Source: WHSW01 sp963821345
GTDB lineage: Bacteria > Actinomycetota > Thermoleophilia > Solirubrobacterales > 70-9
DNA: 64,000 nt
Reading direction: 5' to 3'
NCBI GenBank assembly: GCA_963821345.1
Contig: CAWGDM010000003.1
Span: forward strand, 372,001 to 436,000
Positions within the stretch are counted from its first letter, which is position 1. Each line of letters opens with the position of its first letter. Position numbers and translations under genes: made by a program. Below the pieces are notes generated by a model. That model did not search any database. It saw only the letters and a program-made list of their open reading frames with translations, and was not told the DNA's origin. This document shows, piece after piece, positions 37,701 to 45,418 of the stretch.

Positions 37701-40319
37701 ATGCCGAAGAAGGGCTCCAACGGCAAGGGGGAGGAGGTGTTCCTGATCGACGGGAACTCGCTCGCCTACCGGGCGTTCTTCGCGCTCCCGGAATCGATCG
37801 CGACCGCTGATGGGAGACCCACCAACGCGATCTACGGGTTCGCCTCGATGATGGCCAAGATCCTGATCGACCACTCGCCGAAGGCGGTGATCGTCGCCTG
37901 GGACCGGGGTTGGTCGGGGCGCGAGAAGGTCTACGCCGAGTACAAGTCGCAGCGCAAGTCGCGGCCCGATCTGCTCAAGGAGCAGTGGCCGCACCTCGCC
38001 CCGCTCGCCGATGCGTTCGGGTTCAAGAACGTCGATGTCGAGGGCTACGAGGCCGACGACGTGATCGCCACCCTCGCCCGCCAGGCCTCGGACGCCGGCG
38101 TGCCGGTGATGATCGTCTCCGGCGACCGCGACGTCTACCAGCTGGTCCGCGACGGGGTCCGGGTGATGACCACCTCGCGCGGGGTCACCGACACCAAGAT
38201 CTACGACCGCGACGGCGTCGTCGAGCGCTACGGCGTCCCGCCCGAGCTGGTCACCGACTTCATCGGGCTCAAGGGCGACACCTCCGACAACATCCCCGGC
38301 GTCCCCGGGATCGGCGACAAGACCGCCGCCCAGCTGCTGCAGCAGTTCGGCGATCTCGAGGGGGTGCTCGGCTCGGTCGACGAGATCTCGGGCGCGAAGC
38401 GCAAGCAGAACCTGACCGAGCACGCCGACGATGCCCGGGTGTCGAAGCAGCTGGCGACCATGGTCGAGGACGTGGAGGTGCCGCTGGTGATCACCGGCGA
38501 ACTTCGCGGCTCGCCCGACCGCTCGAAGCTCCGCGACGCGGCGAACCAGTTCGAGCTGCGCGCCGTGATCCAACGGCTCGACGACGAGTGGGACGAGGTG
38601 GTCCCGGGCCGCATGGTCGAGGAGACGATCGAGGTCGAGGCCCAGGAGGGCACGCCCGCCGACCTCGCCGAGGGCCCGATCGCGATCGCGATCGGCGGCG
38701 GCCGCTGGGCCGGGAGCGACGGCGCCAAGGCCGTCGCCGGCGACGCCTCGGACCTGGCGGCGCTCGCAGGCGACCTGCGCCCGCACCCGATCGTCGGTCA
38801 CGACATCAAGGAGCTCGGCGGCCACGGGCCCCGCAGCCTGCTGTCGGCGGCGCGCCCGGAGGGCCTCGACCTCGCCCACGACACGATGGTCGCCGCCTAT
38901 CTGATCGACCCGGCGCGCCGGACCTACGACCTCCACGAGCTCGCCGCGGACGCGGGCCTGGCGGCCGCGCCCGCTGGGGCCGACGACGGCCAGCTCAGCC
39001 TCGCCGCCGAGGAGGGCGACGCGGCCGGCGATCCCGCGGTCGATGCACGGCTCACCGGCGAACTTGCCGATCGCCAGCGCGAGCGGGTGGTCGAGTTCGG
39101 GGTCGAGACGCTGCTGAACGAGGTCGAGATGCCGTTGATCGAGGTGCTCGCCGAGATGGAGCGGATCGGGCTCAGGCTCGACACCGAGCGGCTGGCCGAG
39201 ATCGGCGCCGGGATGGAGGAGCAGATCGCCGAGCTCGAGCGCCAGATCTACGAGGACGCGGGCCGCGAATTCACGATCGGCTCGCCCCAGCAGCTCGCGC
39301 AGGTGTTCTTCGACGACCTCGGGCTGACCAAGAAGCGCCGCGGCAAGACCGGCTTCTCGACCGATGCCCGGGTGCTGGGACAGCTGCGCGACGAGCACCC
39401 GATCGTCGAGCGGGTCGAGCGCTGGCGCGAGCTGACGAAGCTGAAGAGCACCTACCTCGACTCGCTCCCCGGCCTGGTCGACGACGACGGCCGCCTGCAC
39501 ACGACGTTCAGCCAGGTGACCGCGGCGACCGGCCGCCTGTCGAGCACCAACCCGAACCTGCAGAACATCCCGATCCGCTCCGAGGTCGGCCGTCCGGTCC
39601 GCGCCTGCTTCGTCGCCGGGCCCGGCAACCGGCTGCTGTCGTGCGACTACAACCAGGTCGAGCTGCGGGTCCTCGCCCACGTCGCCGGCGAGGACGTGCT
39701 GCGCGAGATCTTCGCCTCGGGCGAGGACGTGCACAGCGCGACCGCGGCCGGGATCATCGGCGCCGATCCCGAGGCGATCACCCCGGCGGAGCGCTCGAAG
39801 GCGAAGATGGTCAACTACGGGATCGCCTACGGGCTCTCGGCCTTCGGCCTCGCGGACCGGCTCAACATCGAGCGCGAGGAGGCCGCCACCTACATCGACC
39901 GCTACTTCGAGCGCTTCCCGGCGGTACGCCGGTTCATCGACGCGACGATCGCCGAGGCCTCGGAGACCGGCTTCGTCCGCACCCTGATGGGCCGGCGCCG
40001 AAACGTGCCCGAGATCCGCTCCGGCAACCGCCAGCGCCGTCAGCTGGGTGAGCGACTCGCGGTCAACACGGTGATCCAGGGGACCGCCGCCGACATCATC
40101 AAGGTGGCGATGGTCAATTGCCACCGCGCGACCGCCGAGGCGGGCCTGGAGACGGAGCTGGTGCTCCAGATTCACGACGAGCTGCTGTTCGAGGGGCCGG
40201 AGGGGGAGATGGGCGCCGCGGCCGAGATCGCCCGCCGCGAGATGGTCGGGGCGTTCGAGCTCGACCCGCCGCTGGCGGTCGACGTCGGCGTTGGCGCCGA
40301 CTGGCTCGCGGCCAAGTAG
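37701..40319 (+). CDS. polA: DNA polymerase I
   Basis: 872 residues. An N-terminal 5'-3' nuclease (FLIDGNSLAYRAFFALP, GYEADDVIATLA, GDTSDNIPGVPGIGDKTA) is followed by a degenerate 3'-5' exonuclease-like region (~320-440) in which I do not see the DEDD metal ligands, so proofreading is probably absent. The polymerase domain has SCDYNQVELRVLAHV (motif A), RSKAKMVNYGIAYGLSAFGLA (motif B) and LQIHDELLFE (motif C). The ATG at 37701 lies seven bases after TAAGAT. This is the repair and Okazaki-fragment polymerase. Confidence 0.96.
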   Translation: MPKKGSNGKGEEVFLIDGNSLAYRAFFALPESIATADGRPTNAIYGFASMMAKILIDHSPKAVIVAWDRGWSGREKVYAEYKSQRKSRPDLLKEQWPHLAPLADAFGFKNVDVEGYEADDVIATLARQASDAGVPVMIVSGDRDVYQLVRDGVRVMTTSRGVTDTKIYDRDGVVERYGVPPELVTDFIGLKGDTSDNIPGVPGIGDKTAAQLLQQFGDLEGVLGSVDEISGAKRKQNLTEHADDARVSKQLATMVEDVEVPLVITGELRGSPDRSKLRDAANQFELRAVIQRLDDEWDEVVPGRMVEETIEVEAQEGTPADLAEGPIAIAIGGGRWAGSDGAKAVAGDASDLAALAGDLRPHPIVGHDIKELGGHGPRSLLSAARPEGLDLAHDTMVAAYLIDPARRTYDLHELAADAGLAAAPAGADDGQLSLAAEEGDAAGDPAVDARLTGELADRQRERVVEFGVETLLNEVEMPLIEVLAEMERIGLRLDTERLAEIGAGMEEQIAELERQIYEDAGREFTIGSPQQLAQVFFDDLGLTKKRRGKTGFSTDARVLGQLRDEHPIVERVERWRELTKLKSTYLDSLPGLVDDDGRLHTTFSQVTAATGRLSSTNPNLQNIPIRSEVGRPVRACFVAGPGNRLLSCDYNQVELRVLAHVAGEDVLREIFASGEDVHSATAAGIIGADPEAITPAERSKAKMVNYGIAYGLSAFGLADRLNIEREEAATYIDRYFERFPAVRRFIDATIAEASETGFVRTLMGRRRNVPEIRSGNRQRRQLGERLAVNTVIQGTAADIIKVAMVNCHRATAEAGLETELVLQIHDELLFEGPEGEMGAAAEIARREMVGAFELDPPLAVDVGVGADWLAAK

Positions 40320-40336
40320 GCCCCTGGCAAGCGACA

Positions 40337-40355
40337 GGGCGGCCCGCAGCCGCCC
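40337..40355 (+). terminator. terminator-like hairpin after polA
   Basis: GGGCGGC-CCGCA-GCCGCCC, a perfect seven-base stem 18 bases after the polA stop, followed by CTTC. It lacks a long U-tract, which is common for terminators in GC-rich actinobacteria. Confidence 0.5.
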
Positions 40356-40414
40356 CTTCACCGCATCGGCTGGGGGATGTGGGGATCTAGCCGAAAGCCG
40401 AAGAAAGCGGGCCG

Positions 40415-41779
40415 CTAGCCGTGGCCGGAATGGTCGGAGCCCGACGAATCCACCGAGTCGTCGGATCCCGAGGAGTCGGAGGAGCCGGAGTGGTCCTCGG
40501 ACTCGGTCTCGGCCTCCGTGGTCTGCGGCGGCTCCGGTGCGACCGACGCATCGTCGGAGGATCCGCTGGAGCCAGAGCCCGACGACCCCGACCCGTGGCC
40601 CGAGTTCGAACCGGACCCAGAGCCCGACGACCCCGACCCGTGGCCCGAGTTGGAACCGGACCCAGAGCCCGACGAGCCCTCCTCCGACGAGTCTTCGCCC
40701 GACGAGTCTTCGCCGGACGAGTCTTCGCCCGACGGGTTGGGGCCCGGCCCGGGGCCTGACGATTCGGAGGCGCCGGAGTCATCCGCGCCGGCGCCCGAGC
40801 CCTCGCCGCCGGACCCCTGAGATCCACCGGAGCCGTGCTCGCTCGAGCCGCCGCTCGGCCCCGAGCCGTGACCGTCGTCCCCGGCCTCGCCGCTGCGGTC
40901 GTCCGAGCTCCCCTGGCCCGAGTCGCTCTCGGACGGCGTCGGCGTCGCGCCCGTCGCCGCCGGAAAGTCCGTATCGGCCGGATCGCTCTGAACCGCCGCC
41001 GGATGATCGCGGTTGGGGTCGTGGTGGTCGCGCGATCGCTCGATCGCGATCCCCGAGCCGGCGGCGATCGCCCCCGCGGCCGCGATAACTAGCGCCTTGG
41101 CCGCCAGCGAGCTGCCGCCGGCGACCGCCGCACCGCCTCCGACCGCCACCCCGGCCCCGGCGGCCGCGGCGCCGTCGGAGCTCGCCTGGACGAGGGCCTG
41201 GACGAGCGGCAGCGGGATCACCAGGCCGACGCCGTGGCGGACGGTGAGCCGAGCCCGGTAGATCAGCTGGCGGACGGCGCCCGGGCTGGATCCGAGCGTG
41301 GCCGCGATCTGTTCGTGGGTGTGGCCCTCGAGCGCGCTGCGGACCAGCGCCTGGCGCTGGGCCTCGGGCAGGGCGACGATCGCGGCCACCGAGCGGTCGA
41401 GCTCATCGTTGGTGAGCGCGATCTCGGCGGGCCCGGCGACCGTCTCGGCCTGGTCGGCGAGCGGCTCGGTCGGGCGGGCGTCGCGGCGGGCGTTGAGCGC
41501 CCGGTTGCGAACGATTGTGTAGAGCCAGGGCTTCACGTGCATCTCCTCGGTCGAGTCCCGCAGCGCCTGCCAGGCGCGGGCAAGGCTCTCCTGAACCACG
41601 TCCTCGGGGTCGGGCGGGCCGTAGGCGGCGGCAAACGGGACCAGCGCGGGGCGGTAGCGGCGGACGATCTCCTCGAAGGCGGCGTCCATGCCGCGGCGCG
41701 CCAGGGTGACGAGGCGCTCGTCGCTCTGCGTACGCAGCACCGCCCTGGCCAGAGGTTGCAGTCTCGATCCTTGACTCAT
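40415..41779 (-). CDS. ECF-type sigma factor with a membrane segment and long Ser/Gly/Asp-rich C-terminal tail
   Basis: 454 residues. Residues ~1-175 are an ECF sigma-70 factor: region 2 EEIVRRYRPALVPFAAA...EDVVQESLARAWQAL and region 4 LPEAQRQALVRSALEG, THEQIAATLGSSPGAVRQLI. A hydrophobic segment follows (about 225-255, LAAKALVIAAAGAIAAGSGI), then ~190 residues almost entirely Ser, Gly, Asp, Glu and His. A sigma factor with a membrane anchor would be tethered; the tail may act as an external sensor with proteolytic release, but this is inference. ATG 41779 has AAGGAG just upstream; GTG 41794 is an alternative. Confidence 0.82.
   Translation of the reverse strand: MSQGSRLQPLARAVLRTQSDERLVTLARRGMDAAFEEIVRRYRPALVPFAAAYGPPDPEDVVQESLARAWQALRDSTEEMHVKPWLYTIVRNRALNARRDARPTEPLADQAETVAGPAEIALTNDELDRSVAAIVALPEAQRQALVRSALEGHTHEQIAATLGSSPGAVRQLIYRARLTVRHGVGLVIPLPLVQALVQASSDGAAAAGAGVAVGGGAAVAGGSSLAAKALVIAAAGAIAAGSGIAIERSRDHHDPNRDHPAAVQSDPADTDFPAATGATPTPSESDSGQGSSDDRSGEAGDDGHGSGPSGGSSEHGSGGSQGSGGEGSGAGADDSGASESSGPGPGPNPSGEDSSGEDSSGEDSSEEGSSGSGSGSNSGHGSGSSGSGSGSNSGHGSGSSGSGSSGSSDDASVAPEPPQTTEAETESEDHSGSSDSSGSDDSVDSSGSDHSGHG
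40581..40730. repeat. tandem coding repeats in the sigma-factor tail
   Basis: Two adjacent 45-base units (40581-40625 and 40626-40670) differ at one base, and three 15-base units GACGAGTCTTCGCCC/G follow (40686-40730). All are multiples of three and encode Ser/Gly/Asp/Glu repeats, so length change by slippage would keep the frame. Confidence 0.85.
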
Positions 41780-41817
41780 GCGCTCCTTGCTCACGCCCGG
41801 TACTACGGCCGGCGGCG

Positions 41818-41849
41818 CCCCGCGGCTCGGATCGAACCGAGCCGCGGGG
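41818..41849 (-). terminator. strong hairpin between the DUF5666-like gene and the sigma gene
   Basis: CCCCGCGGCTCGG-ATCGAA-CCGAGCCGCGGGG, a perfect 13-base stem with a six-base loop, lying in the 93-base gap upstream of the sigma ATG. It may end the upstream transcript or limit read-through into the sigma gene. No U-run follows. On the sigma-coding strand GGGAACC lies just upstream, resembling an ECF -35 element. Confidence 0.5.
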
Positions 41850-41872
41850 GCGCGCCTGCCCTCGGTTCCCAA

Positions 41873-42368
41873 TTACCGCAGCTCGACCTCCTCGAACACC
41901 AGGCCGGTCGCGGTGATCTCCAGCTCGGCCTCCTCCACGGTGGCGCCTGCCACCAGGGCGTCGGGCGAGCAGTTGCCCCGGTGACCGCCGCGATCGCGCT
42001 TGCCTTGGCCGTGACCACCGTGGCCGTCGCCGTTGTCGTCGTCGGCGTCGTGGCCGGACCCGTCGTCGCCGTTGTCGTCGTTCTGGTCATCGCGCCTGAT
42101 TGTCGTCGTCCTCGTCCTCGCACTTGATCTTGGTGCGGTCGTCGACCGTGCCGGAGACATCGTCGCCGCTGGTCGGCGTGATCACCAGTAGGCCGGTGGC
42201 GGGGTCGAACGACTTGATCGTGCCGACGTCGGCGTGGTGGCGGCCGCCGTGTCCGTGGCCGCCGTGCGCCGACGAGAGCGCCGGCACGGCAACCGCGATC
42301 GCCGCGAGCGCCAGGGCGGCGATCGCGAGCAGCGCGCCGCGGGCGCGCGTGGTCGGGGTCGTGGTCAT
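41873..42368 (-). CDS. secreted acidic DUF5666-like protein (one insertion)
   Basis: About 164 residues after removing one base near 42090. A signal peptide (GALLAIAALALAAIAVAVPAL, cut near SSA) precedes a His/Gly-rich stretch (HGGHGHGGRHH), a small beta domain VGTIKSFDPATGLLVITPTSG...GTVDDRTKI like DUF5666, then an acidic Asp/Asn/His-rich linker and a C-terminal module ALVAGATVEEAELEITATGLVFEEVELR. His and Asp content suggests metal binding. AGGAGG sits nine bases before ATG 42368. It is upstream of and co-directional with the ECF sigma gene. Confidence 0.7.
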
Positions 42369-42402
42369 CACATTCCTCCTGCGGTGGGATTCAACGCTTG
42401 CT

Positions 42403-42435
42403 GTCCTTGAACACGAACCGGCGCCGACCGTCACG
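42403..42435 (-). promoter_or_regulatory. bipartite promoter-like motif, copy 1 (CGTGA-N15-CGTGTTCAAGGAC)
   Basis: On the minus strand, CGTGA, exactly 15 bases, then CGTGTTCAAGGAC, ending 35 bases before the ATG of the DUF5666-like gene. The same two blocks with the same spacing stand before the Ca-binding-repeat gene (44635-44667). The spacing fits an ECF-type -35/-10 pair. Confidence 0.5.
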
Positions 42436-42454
42436 CGGGATTTACAGTCCGCGC

Positions 42455-42892
42455 ATGGATCGTGGCGTCGCAGTGCTGCTGATGGCCCTCACCGGGGGCC
42501 TGATCGCGATGCAGCCGGCGATCAACGCCGGACTCGGCAAGGCGACCGGCAGCCTGCCGGCGGCGCTGGTCTCGTTCGCGGTCGGGACGCTGCTGCTGGC
42601 GGCGATCGTCGCCCTCAGCGGCAACGCCGGCGGCCTCGGGTCGACCTTCGACGTGCGCTGGTACTACCTGCTCGGCGGCGTGCTCGGCGCCGCCTACGTG
42701 TTCGCCGCGCTCAGCACGGTCGGCTCGATCGGCGCCGGAGGGGTGGCCGCGGCGACGATCACCGGCCAGCTGACGATGTCGGTGATCATCGACCGACTCG
42801 GGGTGCTCGGGCTGGAAGAGCAGCCGATTACCGCGGCGCGGCTAGCTGGGGTGGCGCTGCTGCTCGCGGGGACCTTCCTGATCGTCCGTTGA
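42455..42892 (+). CDS. DMT-superfamily membrane protein (DUF606/YdcZ type)
   Basis: 145 residues with about five membrane helices. GGLIAMQPAINAGLGKATG at the N-terminus and ALVSFAVGTLLLAAI are typical of the DUF606 half-size transporters, which act as dimers; the repeated second half shows GALSTVGSIGAGGV-like and GVALLLAGTFLI. Substrate unknown. TACAGT (42443-42448) is six bases before the ATG. The 3' end overlaps the convergent oxidoreductase gene by 65 bases. Confidence 0.8.
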   Translation: MDRGVAVLLMALTGGLIAMQPAINAGLGKATGSLPAALVSFAVGTLLLAAIVALSGNAGGLGSTFDVRWYYLLGGVLGAAYVFAALSTVGSIGAGGVAAATITGQLTMSVIIDRLGVLGLEEQPITAARLAGVALLLAGTFLIVR

Positions 42893-43979
42893 GGGTCCCG
42901 GCGAACGTCGGTGGCGCGATCCGCAGGTAGTGGCCGAACGACCAGTTCACGAAACGCTCGGACTCCATGCGCCGCAACGCAAGGCCGAGGAGCCGCGGAG
43001 GGACCCGCGGGACCAGCCGCTGGGTGCGCAGCATCCAGTTGAACTTCGACCCGTGCGCGTCGGAGAACTCGGCGTAGCGGGCCAGCGCCCGCTCGCGCGT
43101 CGAGCGCCCCTCGACCACCGCGCGCAGCTCGCGCCCGCAGGCGATCCCGAAGTAGAACGCGGTCCGGATCCCCTCGGCGGTCAGCGGCAGGCAGTGGCCG
43201 GCCGAGTCCCCGGCGAAGAAGACGTCCCCGACGGTGGCCGGGCGCAGCTTGTGCGGGATCCAGTTGCCCTGGAAGCGGACCGCCTCGGACTCGACGTCGG
43301 TGGCCAGTCGAACGGTCGGCTCCTTGACGTGGAAGCGGGGGTCGAACGAGCCGACTCCGATCCTGAGCTCGTCGTCGGCCGGGAAGCTCCAGCCGTAGCC
43401 CGCCGGGACGTAGCCGCGGTCGATCCAGATCTCGAGCCGCTCGCTGGAGTCGTGTGGATGGACCTCGAGCCCGCGCGACAGCGGCGCGTCGGGGGGCTGG
43501 TAGGCGTTGCCGTCCAGGACACGCTTCCAGCCCAGGGCGTCGACGAGCAGCGGCGCGGTCAGGTCACCGCGGTCGGTGTGCACGGTGAGCCCGGTGCGAC
43601 CCTCAACCTTGGCGGTCTCGAACTCCGCCTCGCACTGGTCCCAGAGCAGCCCGCAGAGCTCGCGGTAGTCGAAGGTGGAGAAGGTCCACGGCAGGCGGAA
43701 GTCGACGTCCGCGTGGGGGGTGTGGATGACCAGCGTGTCGAAGGTCTGGCGGATCGAGGCCTCGACGCCCATCGCCGTCAGCCACTCGGTCGGCGCCGCG
43801 CAGGCGGAGGTCTGACGCTCGCCGATCTCGTAGCGGTCGATGACCAGGACGCGGGCGCCGCTGCCGGCCAGCTCGCGCGCCACCGAGAGCCCGGCGAAGC
43901 TGGCGCCGCACACGAGCACGTCGTAGTCGCCGCCCAGCGGCGTGCGCTCTGAGCCCCGCTTGGTCGCCCGTCGTGGCAT
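42828..43979 (-). CDS. FAD-dependent oxidoreductase, geranylgeranyl-reductase-like
   Basis: 383 residues. N-terminal dinucleotide fold DVLVCGASFAGLSVARELA with Glu/Asp at the end of strand 2 (VIDRYEI), CAAPTEWLTAMG, and the second FAD motif GDVFFAGDSAGHCLPLTAEGIRTAFYFG, the 'GD-AG--P---EGI--A' signature of geranylgeranyl reductases and related flavoproteins. Likely substrates are isoprenoid chains or polyprenyl lipids. TACCCT on its strand (43989-43994) is nine bases from ATG 43979. The last ~22 codons are antisense to the transporter gene, so the natural stop may be slightly different. Confidence 0.82.
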   Translation of the reverse strand: MPRRATKRGSERTPLGGDYDVLVCGASFAGLSVARELAGSGARVLVIDRYEIGERQTSACAAPTEWLTAMGVEASIRQTFDTLVIHTPHADVDFRLPWTFSTFDYRELCGLLWDQCEAEFETAKVEGRTGLTVHTDRGDLTAPLLVDALGWKRVLDGNAYQPPDAPLSRGLEVHPHDSSERLEIWIDRGYVPAGYGWSFPADDELRIGVGSFDPRFHVKEPTVRLATDVESEAVRFQGNWIPHKLRPATVGDVFFAGDSAGHCLPLTAEGIRTAFYFGIACGRELRAVVEGRSTRERALARYAEFSDAHGSKFNWMLRTQRLVPRVPPRLLGLALRRMESERFVNWSFGHYLRIAPPTFAGTLNGRSGRSPRAAAPPQLAAPR

Positions 43980-44009
43980 CGGCCGCCGAGGGTACCGCCT
44001 GATGAAACG

Positions 44010-44039
44010 CCGAAGCCCCGCCGGCCAGCGGGGCTTCGG
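44010..44039 (-). terminator. intrinsic terminator after the Ca-binding-repeat gene
   Basis: CCGAAGCCCCGC-CGGCCA-GCGGGGCTTCGG, a perfect 12-base stem. Read on minus it lies 39 bases after the stop of the 44078-44584 gene and is followed by GTTTCATC, a short U-rich tract. Confidence 0.75.
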
Positions 44040-44077
44040 ACGGGCCTGAGTCCGGGCGCCGACGGCCCGGCGCGTGG

Positions 44078-44584
44078 CTAGCGGACGACCTCGCAGCTCG
44101 CCGCCACATCGTCGTTGTGGCTGCTGTGAACAACGTCGTGCTTACCGGCACCGCAGTTGATGTCATCGGCTCCTTGACCGGTGGCGAAGATCTCGTCGTT
44201 GCCGCCGTTCCCGTTGACGTCGTCGTTGCCACCGCCGCCGTCGATGTCGTCATCGCCGCCGCCGCCGTTGATCACGTCGTCGCCCTGGTCACCGCAGAGG
44301 TCGTCGTCGCCGTCGTTGCCGTCGAGCTGATCGTCGCCGTCGTTGCCCTCGATCTCGTCGTCGGCGTCGCTGCCCTCGATCTCGTCGTCGCCGCGGCTGC
44401 GCTTGTCGCCGTGATCGTCGCCGTTGTCCTCATCCGAGCCGATCTGGCAATTCTGAACCTGGCCGTGCTCGTCAGTGCCGTCATGATCGTCGCCAGAGCG
44501 TGCCTGGGCGATCGTCAGGCCGGCGAAGAAGACGCCGACGCAGACCAGCATCGCCGCCAGGATCAGGTATCGCTTGAAACGCAT
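44078..44584 (-). CDS. secreted protein with hemolysin-type (RTX-like) calcium-binding repeats
   Basis: 168 residues. A signal peptide (YLILAAMLVCVGVFFAGLTI, cut near AQA) is followed by an acidic region and about eight nine-residue repeats of the GGxGxDxUx type: EGNDGDDQL, DGNDGDDDL, CGDQGDDVI, NGGGGDDDI, DGGGGNDDV, NGNGGNDEI. These form calcium-loaded beta rolls. Cys residues near the end (INCGAGKHD, ASCEVV) may cap it. No enzymatic domain is present. ATG 44584 has AAGGAG seven bases upstream. It shares its promoter motif with the DUF5666-like gene. Confidence 0.82.
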   Translation of the reverse strand: MRFKRYLILAAMLVCVGVFFAGLTIAQARSGDDHDGTDEHGQVQNCQIGSDEDNGDDHGDKRSRGDDEIEGSDADDEIEGNDGDDQLDGNDGDDDLCGDQGDDVINGGGGDDDIDGGGGNDDVNGNGGNDEIFATGQGADDINCGAGKHDVVHSSHNDDVAASCEVVR

Positions 44585-44634
44585 CGATTGCTCCTTCATC
44601 GCCGCCGAACGGCAGCGGTTGGTCTCCCGTTGTG

Positions 44635-44667
44635 GTCCTGGAACACGATCGGGACGAGAGAATCACG
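44635..44667 (-). promoter_or_regulatory. bipartite promoter-like motif, copy 2 (CGTGA-N15-CGTGTTCCAGGAC)
   Basis: Same blocks and 15-base spacing as copy 1 at 42403-42435, ending 51 bases before ATG 44584. The outer part overlaps the region just upstream of the divergent BI-1-like gene. Confidence 0.5.
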
Positions 44668-44683
44668 GTATACGTTCCGCGCC

Positions 44684-45376
44684 ATGGAATACGCCGCCAC
44701 TGCCCCCACGATCGCGACCACCGATGCCCAGGGCTTTTTGACCAAGGTCTTCGGCTGGATGTTCGCCGGCCTGCTGCTGACCGCGCTGGTCGCCGGCGCG
44801 ATCGGCTCGAACGAGGATCTGCTGACGACGATCACCGAGAGCCCCTGGATCATGATCGGCCTGATCGTGCTCCAGCTCGGCCTTGTGATCGCGATCTCGG
44901 CGGCGATCGAGCGAATCTCGCCCGCGGTCGCGCTCGGCCTGTTCTTCCTCTACGCGGCCAGCGTCGGGGTCCTGTTCGCGTTCATCTTCGAGCTCTACAC
45001 GACCCAGTCGATCTTCACCACGTTCGCGATCACCGCGGCGATGTTCGGCGCGGTCGGCGCCTGGGGGTACGTCACCAAGCGCGACCTCTCGACCATGGGC
45101 ACGGTGCTGCTGATGGCGCTGGTCGGCCTGATCCTGGCGACGATCGTCAACGTCTTCGTCGCCAGCGAGGCGCTCTACTGGATCACCACCTACGCCGGCG
45201 TCGCGATCTTCTGCGGCCTGACCGCCTACGACATGCAGAAGATCAGGGGCTACGCCCATGCGGGCCTGGAGGGCGACGCCGAGCAGCGCGCCTCGATCCT
45301 CGGCGCCCTGGCGCTCTACCTGGACTTCATCAACCTGTTCCTGTACCTACTGCGGATCTTCGGCCAATCCCGCTAG
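44684..45376 (+). CDS. Bax inhibitor-1/YccA family membrane protein
   Basis: 230 residues, seven membrane helices. Family motifs: FLTKVFGWMFAGLLLTALVA at the N-terminus, AMFGAVGAWGYVTKRDLSTMG, and the C-terminal FCGLTAYDMQKIRG...ALALYLDFINLFLYLLRIFG with the conserved Asp residues of the pH-sensing calcium leak pore. Bacterial members (YccA, YetJ) modulate membrane proteolysis or leak calcium. TACGTT (44671-44676) ends seven bases before the ATG. It diverges from the calcium-binding-repeat gene, which is suggestive though not proof of a shared calcium theme. Confidence 0.9.
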   Translation: MEYAATAPTIATTDAQGFLTKVFGWMFAGLLLTALVAGAIGSNEDLLTTITESPWIMIGLIVLQLGLVIAISAAIERISPAVALGLFFLYAASVGVLFAFIFELYTTQSIFTTFAITAAMFGAVGAWGYVTKRDLSTMGTVLLMALVGLILATIVNVFVASEALYWITTYAGVAIFCGLTAYDMQKIRGYAHAGLEGDAEQRASILGALALYLDFINLFLYLLRIFGQSR

Positions 45377-45404
45377 CCGAGCACGCGTAACAAGCGCTAT
45401 TCCC

Positions 45405-45410
45405 TATCAT
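45405..45410 (+). promoter_or_regulatory. TATCAT -10 hexamer before rpsA
   Basis: TATCAT ends eight bases before the GTG start of rpsA, matching the leaderless geometry seen across the window. S1 itself is usually needed for leadered mRNAs, so its own leaderless message is noteworthy. Confidence 0.5.
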
Positions 45411-45418
45411 CGCCGGTC

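Noticed and set aside
40581..40730. Short regular repeats that could suggest a CRISPR array
   Set aside because: Units are directly adjacent with no spacers, are multiples of three and encode the low-complexity tail of the sigma factor.
42828..42892. Possible regulatory antisense overlap between the DMT transporter and FAD enzyme genes
   Set aside because: The overlap is only the poorly conserved tail of the FAD enzyme, and a single unnoticed indel could move its stop; there is not enough to claim function.
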